Origin: Bacillus pseudomycoides
Lineage (GTDB): Bacteria > Bacillota > Bacilli > Bacillales > Bacillaceae_G
Assembly (NCBI RefSeq): GCF_002551005.1
Contig: NZ_NVOY01000018.1
Location: 1 to 48,698 of the forward strand
DNA: 48,698 nucleotides
Direction of reading: 5' to 3'
Of this stretch, positions 41,996 through 48,698 are shown in pieces (the first letter of the stretch is position 1; every line of letters begins with the position of its first letter). A model generated the notes under the pieces. It made no database searches, was not told the origin of the DNA, and saw only the letters and a program-made list of their open reading frames with translations. The position numbers were made by a program, and so were the translations under genes.

Positions 41996-42012
41996 GTAAG
42001 GAGGGAAAGAGA

Positions 42013-42924
42013 TTGCCAAATATTGTGGTGGTTGGCAGTATTTCCGTAGATTTAGTTGCCATCTCAAAAAAACGCCCGAAAGCTGGTGAAACAGTAATTG
42101 GGGAAGCATTTCATACTGTTCCAGGTGGAAAAGGTGCAAACCAAGCTGTAGCTGCAGCACGTTTAGGCGCAAATGTTGCGATGGTTGGAGCAATTGGAAA
42201 TGATAATTACGGAAAATTTGTTCGAAAAAATTTAGAGAATGAGCATATTTTTAATGAATATGTGGAAGCGGTTAAGCATGAAACAACAGGCATTGCTCAT
42301 ATTGTATTGGCTGAAGAAGATAATAGCATCATTGTTGTACAAGGTGCAAATCGTTTTGTAAGCGAACAAATTGTGAATCGTGCAACAGATCTTCTTACGA
42401 AAGCAGATATGGTTGTTTTGCAGCTAGAAATTCCACTTGAGACAGTAAAATATGTACTAAATATTTGTGAAGAACATCAAATTCCAGTAATTTTAAATCC
42501 GGCACCAGCGCAAAAGTTGCCAGAGGAAGTACTGCAAAAAGCAACGTACATTACACCAAATGAGCATGAATGTCGAATTGTTCTAGATGACTTTACATCA
42601 CCGATTGAATCACTTCTTGAAAAATATCCCAATAAATTGTTGATGACGGAAGGTGGAAACGGTGTTCGCTTCCATAATGGCACAGAACTAGTTCATGTAC
42701 CAAGCATTTCTGTTGAAGTTGTCGATACGACAGGAGCTGGAGATACATTTAATGGTGCATTAGCAGTTGCAATCGCAGAAGGAAAAGAATTGCAAAAAGC
42801 GATTTGTTTTGCAAACATTGCAGCCGGGCTTTCTGTAACAAAATTAGGAGCTCAAGGTGGTATGCCATCAAGAGATAAATTACGAGAAGTACAGATGATT
42901 GTAGGATGGGAAAGTTTTAATTAG
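42013..42924 (+). CDS. rbsK: Ribokinase
   Basis: 303 aa, start TTG eight bases after AAGGAGG. PfkB family: substrate loop GGKGANQA (38-45), LNPAPAQ, and the anion hole/catalytic DTTGAGDTFNGAL with D244 as base. It phosphorylates ribose at O5. It is the only intact gene of a ribose operon whose repressor, permease and binding protein are in ruins, so it may now serve ribose released inside the cell. Length and motifs show no damage. Confidence 0.92.
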   Translation: MPNIVVVGSISVDLVAISKKRPKAGETVIGEAFHTVPGGKGANQAVAAARLGANVAMVGAIGNDNYGKFVRKNLENEHIFNEYVEAVKHETTGIAHIVLAEEDNSIIVVQGANRFVSEQIVNRATDLLTKADMVVLQLEIPLETVKYVLNICEEHQIPVILNPAPAQKLPEEVLQKATYITPNEHECRIVLDDFTSPIESLLEKYPNKLLMTEGGNGVRFHNGTELVHVPSISVEVVDTTGAGDTFNGALAVAIAEGKELQKAICFANIAAGLSVTKLGAQGGMPSRDKLREVQMIVGWESFN

Positions 42925-42984
42925 CATATATTGAACTGTCAAATGCATTTGAAATTATGACTTTTAGCGTAATTTTACTGTAGA

Positions 42985-43320
42985 GGTATTGACTTATCGG
43001 TACGTTCTATTTTAGCATTATGACGTACACTTATTGTTGGTATGGATTTATTCTTTGTAATAGAAGTGGGATTGCTTGTTGATTTTATTATTAGAATTGT
43101 AAACGGTCTCATCATTGAGGAAAGAAAAATAGCACCTTTTATCAACAATGATGTTTTTAGGGGCTTTATATTCATTTTTATGGACAGACGTCTGACGACT
43201 ACTTTTAGTTATTGCTTTGATAATTATTGGAACGTGTATGATAGTAATCATTTCTGTTCGTTACGGAATGTTGGAAGCGTTTGCTAATATTACCGTAAAA
43301 TGAATAGTAGTCGATGTACA
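42985..43320 (+). pseudogene. rbsC: Remnant of ribose permease gene
   Basis: Translated pieces in shifting frames match RbsC: GIDLSVRSILAL followed by a stop (42985-43022; RbsC has GGIDLSVGS-LAL), then IVNGLIIEERKIAPFI and FRGFIFIFMDRRLT (about 43095-43199), corresponding to the RbsC stretch with KIAPFI and RG-T-V. About two thirds of the gene is missing. rbsD and rbsA, expected between rbsK and rbsC, have no visible trace. Confidence 0.75.
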
Positions 43321-43329
43321 AAATCTCGT

Positions 43330-43453
43330 TTAAAAAACAATGTGTAATCGGTATCATTTCAACGGATTCCAATGCAGTTACATCGGTAGTAAGTGTGGCA
43401 AAGGAAAAAAGTAAAATTATTTTGGTTGAATTAGACCGTATTAAGAAAAAATA
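43330..43453 (+). pseudogene. rbsB: Remnant of ribose-binding protein gene
   Basis: One open frame reads VIGIISTDSNAVTSVVSVAK then EKSKIILVELDRIKKK. This matches the ribose-binding protein segment around PTDSDAV...A-K-NIPV-TLDR. Signal peptide and the rest of the gene (normally about 310 codons) are gone. Confidence 0.7.
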
Positions 43454-43487
43454 AACACATACTTACATTCAGAAAGGAAGAAAAAAC

Positions 43488-44135
43488 ATGAAATTTTTTA
43501 TTGATACAGCAAACATTGACGAAATTAAAGAGGCAAATGACCTTGGCGTATTAGCAGGTGTGACAACAAACCCATCTCTTGTTGCAAAAGAAGGCGTAGA
43601 TTTCCATGAGCGTATTCGTGAAATTTGCAGTGTTGTAGAAGGACCTGTAAGTGCAGAGGTTATTAGCCTAGAAGCAGATAAAATGATTGAAGAAGGAAAA
43701 GAATTAGCGAAAATCGCACCAAACGTTGTTGTAAAAGTACCAATGACAACAGAAGGTTTAAAAGCAGTAAAAGCGTTCTCTGATTTAGGAATTCGTACAA
43801 ACGTAACATTAGTATTCTCAGCAGTACAAGCATTACTTGCAGCACGTGCTGGTGCAACGTACGTATCTCCATTTTTAGGTCGCTTAGATGATATCGGTCA
43901 TAACGGCATGGACTTAATTCGTCAAATTGCTGATATCTTCGTGATTCATGGTATTCCAACAGAAATCATTGCAGCATCTGTACGCCACTCTGTTCACGTA
44001 ACAGACGCAGCGTTAAACGGTGCACATATCGCAACAATTCCAGCAAATGTTATCGCTTCATTAGTGAAACATCCATTAACAGATCAAGGAATTGAGAAAT
44101 TCTTAGCTGACTGGGAAAAAACACAAGGGAAATAA
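43488..44135 (+). CDS. Transaldolase-family enzyme (TalC/Fsa type)
   Basis: 215 aa, the short transaldolase form (MipB/TalC). [31 protein letters not shown], Schiff-base lysine K83 in [10 protein letters not shown], and [21 protein letters not shown]. It acts either as transaldolase of the pentose phosphate pathway or as fructose-6-phosphate aldolase; sequence alone does not decide. Its place after the ribose operon suggests a part in pentose use. The start follows AGAAAGGAAG. It is intact while its neighbours upstream are decayed. Confidence 0.88.
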   Translation: MKFFIDTANIDEIKEANDLGVLAGVTTNPSLVAKEGVDFHERIREICSVVEGPVSAEVISLEADKMIEEGKELAKIAPNVVVKVPMTTEGLKAVKAFSDLGIRTNVTLVFSAVQALLAARAGATYVSPFLGRLDDIGHNGMDLIRQIADIFVIHGIPTEIIAASVRHSVHVTDAALNGAHIATIPANVIASLVKHPLTDQGIEKFLADWEKTQGK

Positions 44136-44138
44136 TAT

Positions 44139-44179
44139 AAAAAAAGTGGTTCAACGGATACGTTGAACCACTTTTTTTT
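44139..44179 (+). terminator. Terminator of transaldolase gene
   Basis: AAAAAGTGGTTCAACG (44141-44156) pairs with CGTTGAACCACTTTTT (44161-44176). Confidence 0.9.
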
Positions 44180-44180
44180 G

Positions 44181-44320
44181 ATTAACGGAAAAATGAAGCC
44201 GACTCAAAGAGGCTGCTCATTGATATATCGGCGATTCGACACGACTTAAAGACCTTTCGACACAACATAAAGACCCATCGACCATGTTCGACATGTTTTA
44301 TCTGGAATTAACGGAAAAAT
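44181..44320. repeat. Segment flanked by 14-bp direct repeats
   Basis: ATTAACGGAAAAAT occurs at 44181-44194 and 44307-44320. The 112 bp between contain copy 2 of the ATATCGGCG-TTCGACACG repeat (44223-44262) with further TTCGACA units. It looks like an inserted or duplicated element. Confidence 0.55.
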
Positions 44321-44327
44321 AAAAAAA

Positions 44328-44343
44328 TATGCAATTTTGCATA
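44328..44343 (+). promoter_or_regulatory. PlcR box of inhA
   Basis: TATGCAATTTTGCATA is a perfect match to the PlcR consensus TATGNAN4TNCATA. A -10 candidate TAATAT lies at 44374-44379 with no good -35, as expected for an activator-dependent promoter. Confidence 0.85.
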
Positions 44344-44483
44344 TTCTCTTTCCTATTTTGCAAGTTAGTTATTTAATATACAACAGTAGATTCTTTTATA
44401 CAGAAAAAGAGCTGTATAAATGAGTATTTGTAATATTAAAGTTCAGAATATTTAAAACCATCAGAACGTAGGGGGGACATAAA

Positions 44484-46862
44484 ATGGGGAAGAAAACACC
44501 GTTTCGAGTTTTTTCGGCATTTGCAGTAACCGCATTATTAAGTTGTACGTTTGCCTTTGGTGAAAAGCCAGCGTATGCAGAAGGATCAGGGACTACTCCA
44601 ATCGATGAACATATGATTCCAAAGGAGCGCTTAGCGGAAGCACTGAAAAAACGTGGAGTTATTAATAAGGAAGCATCAAATGAAGAAACGCAAAAAGCTG
44701 TTGAACAATATATTGAACAGAAGAATGGTGATTCTCCAGAGAAAGAGATTCTTCCAAGTGATCCTTCAAAGGAAGCATCAGAATTTATGAAGAAAGTAAA
44801 AGAAACGAAAATGAAAGAAAAGGAGAAATTGAAAAAGCCTGTCCAAAATGGAAAAGCAGGTGAATCTTCACCAAAGAGCAAAGAACAAGTAAAGGGAAAA
44901 GCTCCAACGTCTCCTGCAAAACAAGCAGCTTATAACGGTCCAGTTCGTACCGATAAAGTACTAGTGTTACTTGTTGAGTTTAGTGATTTTAAACATAACA
45001 ATATTGAACAAGAACCAGGTTATATGTATGCAAATGATTTTAGTAGAGAACATTATGAAAATATGTTATTTGGAAGTGAGCCATTTAATTTATTTGATGG
45101 CTCTAAAATAAAAACATTTAAGCAATATTATGAAGAACAATCTGGGGGAAGTTATAGTGTAGATGGATATGTCACTCAATGGCTGACAGTACCAGGGAAG
45201 GCTGCAGATTATGGAGCTGATAGCAATGGTGATAAAGATAATAAAGGGCCTTTAGGACCGCGTGATCTTGTAAAAGAGGCATTACAAGAAGCAGTGAAAA
45301 GCGGGGTTAATTTAGCTGATTATGATCAGTTTGATCGCTATGATAATGATCGTGATGGGAATTACAATGAGCCGGACGGTGTAATTGATCACCTCATGGT
45401 CATTCATGCAGGCGTTGGACAAGAGGCTGGCGGTGGAAAGCTTGGAGATGATGCAATCTGGTCACATCGTTCTAAGTTAGGTCAGAAACCATATGCAATT
45501 GAAGGAACAAAAGCAACAGTTCCATATTGGGATGGAAAGATAGCTGCATTTGATTATACGATTGAACCAGAAGACGGTGCGGTTGGTGTATTTGCCCATG
45601 AATTTGGACATGATTTAGGATTACCTGATGAATATGATACAAATTATACAGGTAATGGTTCGCCAGTTGAATCATGGTCTCTGATGAGTGGTGGAAGCTG
45701 GACGGGAAAGATTGCTGGGACAGAACCAACAAGTTTTTCACCACAAAATAAAGAATTCTTACAAAAGAATATGGGTGGAAACTGGGCAAATATTGTTGAA
45801 GTAGACTACAATAAATTAAATCGTGGTATTGGATACGCGACATATTTAGATCAAAGTGTAACAAAATCCAAACGTCCGGGTATTGTACGAGTGAATTTAC
45901 CAGATAAAGATGTAAAGACGATTACACCAGCATTTGGAAAGAAAGCTTATTATAGTACAAAGGGAGATGATCTTCATACAACATTAGAAACGCCGGTATT
46001 TGATTTAACAAAAGCAACAAATGTTAAATTTGATTACAAAACATCGTATGAAGTGGAAACAGATTGTGATTTTGTAGAGGTACATGCTATTGAAGAAAAT
46101 GGAACAAAAACACTAATTGATAAAATTGGCGAAACAGATGTGAAAAGCGGCGCAGATACAACAGAAGGAAACTGGATTGATAAATCTTATGATTTAAGTC
46201 AATTTAAAGGAAAGAAAATAAAATTACAATTTGAGTATATAACAGATCCAGGTTTGGCTTATAATGGATTTGCTCTTGATAATGCATCGTTAACAGTAGA
46301 TGGGAATGTTGTGTTCTCTGACGATGCAGAGGGTGAAAATAAATTTAAACTAGACGGTTTTGTTGTTTCAAACGGATTTGAAAAGAAAAAGCATTACTAT
46401 TATTTAGAGTGGAGAAACTATGCAGGTTCAGATAAAGGCTTAAATTCGGGACGTGGAATTGCGTACAATAAAGGCCTTGTTGTATGGTATGCAGATGATA
46501 GTTTTACAGATAATTGGACTGGGAAACATCCTGGTGAGGGCTTCCTTGGTGTTGTTGATTCCCATCCTGAAGCAATTGTGGGAACAGTAGATGGAAAACC
46601 GGCTGTTGGAAATACAAAGTTTCAAGTTGCAGATGCTGCTTTTTCTTTCGATCAAACACCAGCATGGAAAGTAAGCTCAGATACTCGTGGTGTTTTTGAT
46701 TATAAAGGATTACCGGGAGTACCAACATTTGATGATTCAAAAACATATAGCAATAGTGCAATTCCAGATGCAGGACGTAACGTACCAAAGCTTGGATTGA
46801 AATTCCAAGTTGTAGGGCAAGCAGAAGATCATTCTGCAGGTGCAGTTTGGATTCATAGATAA
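44484..46862 (+). CDS. inhA: Immune inhibitor A metalloprotease (M6), InhA2-like
   Basis: 792 aa. Signal peptide to about residue 32 (AYA-EG), a Lys/Glu-rich propeptide (about 35-150), then the catalytic domain with zinc motif H372-E-F-G-H376 and DLGLPDE (the acidic third ligand region, E383). A calcium-binding-like [13 protein letters not shown] lies at about 287-299. C-terminal beta domains follow (about 460-790). Secreted proteases of this type cleave antibacterial peptides and host proteins and are virulence factors in the B. cereus group. The perfect PlcR box and position after the ribose operon suggest the paralogue InhA2. Confidence 0.92.
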   Translation: MGKKTPFRVFSAFAVTALLSCTFAFGEKPAYAEGSGTTPIDEHMIPKERLAEALKKRGVINKEASNEETQKAVEQYIEQKNGDSPEKEILPSDPSKEASEFMKKVKETKMKEKEKLKKPVQNGKAGESSPKSKEQVKGKAPTSPAKQAAYNGPVRTDKVLVLLVEFSDFKHNNIEQEPGYMYANDFSREHYENMLFGSEPFNLFDGSKIKTFKQYYEEQSGGSYSVDGYVTQWLTVPGKAADYGADSNGDKDNKGPLGPRDLVKEALQEAVKSGVNLADYDQFDRYDNDRDGNYNEPDGVIDHLMVIHAGVGQEAGGGKLGDDAIWSHRSKLGQKPYAIEGTKATVPYWDGKIAAFDYTIEPEDGAVGVFAHEFGHDLGLPDEYDTNYTGNGSPVESWSLMSGGSWTGKIAGTEPTSFSPQNKEFLQKNMGGNWANIVEVDYNKLNRGIGYATYLDQSVTKSKRPGIVRVNLPDKDVKTITPAFGKKAYYSTKGDDLHTTLETPVFDLTKATNVKFDYKTSYEVETDCDFVEVHAIEENGTKTLIDKIGETDVKSGADTTEGNWIDKSYDLSQFKGKKIKLQFEYITDPGLAYNGFALDNASLTVDGNVVFSDDAEGENKFKLDGFVVSNGFEKKKHYYYLEWRNYAGSDKGLNSGRGIAYNKGLVVWYADDSFTDNWTGKHPGEGFLGVVDSHPEAIVGTVDGKPAVGNTKFQVADAAFSFDQTPAWKVSSDTRGVFDYKGLPGVPTFDDSKTYSNSAIPDAGRNVPKLGLKFQVVGQAEDHSAGAVWIHR

Positions 46863-46890
46863 ATAGATTAATATACTTTATGTTTTTTAG

Positions 46891-46934
46891 AAGGCACATT
46901 CTCTGTATTGTGAGAATGTGCTTTGTTTATTTTT
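46891..46934 (+). terminator. Terminator of inhA
   Basis: GCACATTCTC (46894-46903) pairs with GAGAATGTGC (46912-46921), followed by TTTGTTTATTTTT. Confidence 0.8.
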
Positions 46935-47088
46935 GTATGGTTTGGAATCAAAGTATTAGTATTTTGTTGAGTCGTGTAGAGAGAAAAAATATTTCCGGGG
47001 GAATTGTCGAAAGCGGTTCTATTTTTGGTTTGGATTTTTGCTTATGGATAGGGCTACTGCTACCAGCAAAGTGCTACTTTTCAAAATA

Positions 47089-47124
47089 AAAAACAATGAT
47101 GGAGTTTATCCCATCATTGTTTTT
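47089..47124 (-). terminator. Terminator of MFS gene
   Basis: AAAAACAATGATGG (47089-47102) pairs with CCATCATTGTTTTT (47111-47124). The stop codon of the minus-strand MFS gene lies in the loop. Confidence 0.85.
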
Positions 47125-48260
47125 TTAAATCTTCCTCGTACATAAATTGTTGAAGCAAAGGTAAGCAAGAAAGCTGCTCCAATTACAAAGCTTACGCTCG
47201 GTGAAGCGCCGATCGCTCCGATTGTAAATGAACCGGCAACAACGCCTAATGAGAAGAAGGCATAGAATAATCCAAATGCTTTTCCGCGATTGTATTCTGT
47301 TGTATTTTCGACAAGTAAGGCGTTAATAGAAGGAAAGAGGATGGCAAATCCAATTCCGTAAATCATCATTACAACGAAAAGCATGCCCTTTGTTGTAAAT
47401 ATACCAAGCAATGATAGCGCAAGTGCCATCACTGCAATACCAATGACCATCATTTTTTGACGGTTAAAGAAATCGTATATCCGATTTGTAGGTAGTAAGA
47501 AGAAGAGGATTGCAGTAATTCCAAAAACACTAAGCATCATTCCTGTTGTAGATGTTTTTAGTCCTAAGGCTTCTATTTTTACAGGTAACATATATGTGAC
47601 AATTCCTTGTGAAAACATTAAGGTGAAAGCACCGAGATATGCTTGTAATAATGGTTCGAACTTTAATAATTCAAGCAGCTCTTCCTTGTTCATCATTTGT
47701 ATCCGTGAAGTTTTTGTTCTTGTTACATGATTTGGCAGCAAGAAAAGCGAGATCATTGTACCAAGTATCATTAAGATAGAAATAGTAATGAAGACCCAGT
47801 GGATACCAGCTTTCGCTTTCATAATCCCACTAAAAGCTGGACCGATAATTGCTGCTGTTCCAACGGCTGCACCAGATATAGCCATTGCTTTCCCTTGTTT
47901 CGTTGATTTTGTTTGTTTTGATAAGAAAGTGAAGGCAGCTGGTATTAAGAAGCCGTCACTAAATCCGTGCAGAAAACGAACGATAATAAGTTGTTCGCCG
48001 TTTTGAACAAAGATATACAATAAAACTATGAGACTTGTAATGCCCATGCTAATATAAAGAACTCTTTTTGCCCCATATTTATCAACAGAGGCACCTGCAA
48101 TAATATTACCTATCATATTAGCAAACGAGTACATTCCTACGACAAGACCGATAATGAGAGGAGTCCCACCAAGATTTTGTGCATATGTACTCATAATTGG
48201 TAACTGTGAAAATGTATCGAAAAATGCGATGATAACAATAAAATAAATAAAGTACTTCAA
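47106..48260 (-). CDS. MFS transporter, DHA1-like (12 TM)
   Basis: 384 aa when read from TTG at 48260 (KYFIYFIVIIAFFDTF...). GAGAGGTG lies six bases before this TTG; a GTG nine bases upstream touches the ribosome site, and the longer frame to 48386 has no site. Twelve TM helices; motif A GASVDKYGAKRVLYIS (about residues 57-72) and a central hydrophilic loop. Probably a drug or metabolite exporter; the substrate is unknown. Monocistronic. Confidence 0.82.
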   Translation of the reverse strand: MKYFIYFIVIIAFFDTFSQLPIMSTYAQNLGGTPLIIGLVVGMYSFANMIGNIIAGASVDKYGAKRVLYISMGITSLIVLLYIFVQNGEQLIIVRFLHGFSDGFLIPAAFTFLSKQTKSTKQGKAMAISGAAVGTAAIIGPAFSGIMKAKAGIHWVFITISILMILGTMISLFLLPNHVTRTKTSRIQMMNKEELLELLKFEPLLQAYLGAFTLMFSQGIVTYMLPVKIEALGLKTSTTGMMLSVFGITAILFFLLPTNRIYDFFNRQKMMVIGIAVMALALSLLGIFTTKGMLFVVMMIYGIGFAILFPSINALLVENTTEYNRGKAFGLFYAFFSLGVVAGSFTIGAIGASPSVSFVIGAAFLLTFASTIYVRGRFKKTMMG

Positions 48261-48386
48261 CTCTTTCACCTCTCTTTTGCTATTATGACATAATGCTAAT
48301 TTTCTCCGCAATGAAATTGATTGGTATGTTTGGAAATTTGCGCATGTATAAGAGGGAGAGGTAACATATAACGATTTTACCGCCAT

Positions 48387-48698
48387 TTGTCCAATAAATG
48401 AAAATTACATTTGGGATATCAGGGTTGTTTCCCATTGATTCGAATCAGAAGTGTTCAATAATATAAAATATCAGTTAATAACTGAACGTTGATTTTATTA
48501 TGAGTTATTTGATACTTAAATTACCATTGAAAGGTGATAGTATCATATGATTGAGTGTGTTCAGAAAGTTATTGTTTTTTGGACACCTGGCGGCAAAATT
48601 AGAGTATGCTGTCTCTACCCCTTTCAAAAGCTACATAACTCATCTTTCTAGTTGTTAATTATTAAAAATAGAAGATAAATCACAATAAAAAGGTCTGC
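48387..48698. other. Right-edge intergenic region
   Basis: No coding sequence, PlcR box or clear terminator is seen in these 312 bp. Composition is AT-rich, with a few weak -10-like words. A further gene presumably starts beyond the window. Confidence 0.4.

Noticed and set aside
43042-43287. 81-codon frame downstream of rbsK
   Set aside because: Its readable part is the decayed rbsC segment; there is no proper start region and the frame breaks with respect to RbsC.
46880-47089. 69-codon plus-strand frame after inhA
   Set aside because: It begins inside the inhA terminator, has no ribosome site and overlaps the next terminator; the Cys/Phe-rich product resembles no family.

Overview
The window comes from a chromosome of the Bacillus cereus group. 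AT-rich DNA with strong AAGGAGG-type ribosome sites and frequent TTG/GTG starts points to a low-GC Bacillus. The assignment rests on an immune inhibitor A (InhA) metalloprotease gene behind a perfect PlcR box, several bcr1-type repeats with TTTAT flanks, a minor spore protein gene (sspH), and ribose-operon remains directly upstream of inhA. The species cannot be fixed from the sequence alone.

Layout. 1-6.4 kb: a lipoprotein with an RNase A-like toxin domain and a small partner gene; envelope genes (VanW, LytR-CpsA-Psr); a decayed nucleoside transporter beside a possible IS605/TnpB right-end remnant; a VOC protein; a CNNM/CorC-type membrane protein. 6.4-15.3 kb: lactate permease with tandem Rex operators, an ArsR regulator, sspH, a peptide transporter, a methyltransferase, and the kbl-tdh threonine degradation operon. 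15.4-20 kb: a CobT-like VWA/MoxR-type AAA pair (yojO/yojN-like) and cardiolipin synthase. 20.2-25.7 kb: a five-gene exosortase G cassette (PTPS-like protein, large membrane protein, XrtG, GT2 glycosyltransferase, and a surface protein with a C-terminal sorting tail). 25.7-27.5 kb: a basic amino-acid permease behind a leader peptide with four consecutive His codons and a terminator/antiterminator array.

27.6-37.2 kb: an exported diheme cytochrome c, a GC-rich short-chain dehydrogenase, an aminoglycoside-phosphotransferase-fold kinase, an AGCS alanine symporter and the glnQHMP glutamine ABC operon. 37.3-41.4 kb: an amino-acid permease with an overlapping OsmC gene, then a MarR regulator with a 14-TM drug exporter. 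41.5-44.2 kb: a collapsed ribose operon (rbsR, rbsC and rbsB as remnants; rbsK intact) followed by an intact transaldolase-family gene. 44.3-48.7 kb: inhA under PlcR and an MFS transporter.

Themes. Amino-acid and peptide uptake dominates, and CodY-like boxes lie before three of the transporters. Redox control (Rex), carbon control (cre-like sites) and quorum control (PlcR) can each be read from exact or near-exact motifs. The observations most worth follow-up are the His-codon attenuator, the XrtG cassette with its single dedicated substrate, and the lipoprotein RNase A-like toxin/partner pair. Small mobile repeats are common, and three bcr1 copies abut stop codons. No rRNA, tRNA or CRISPR array was seen.
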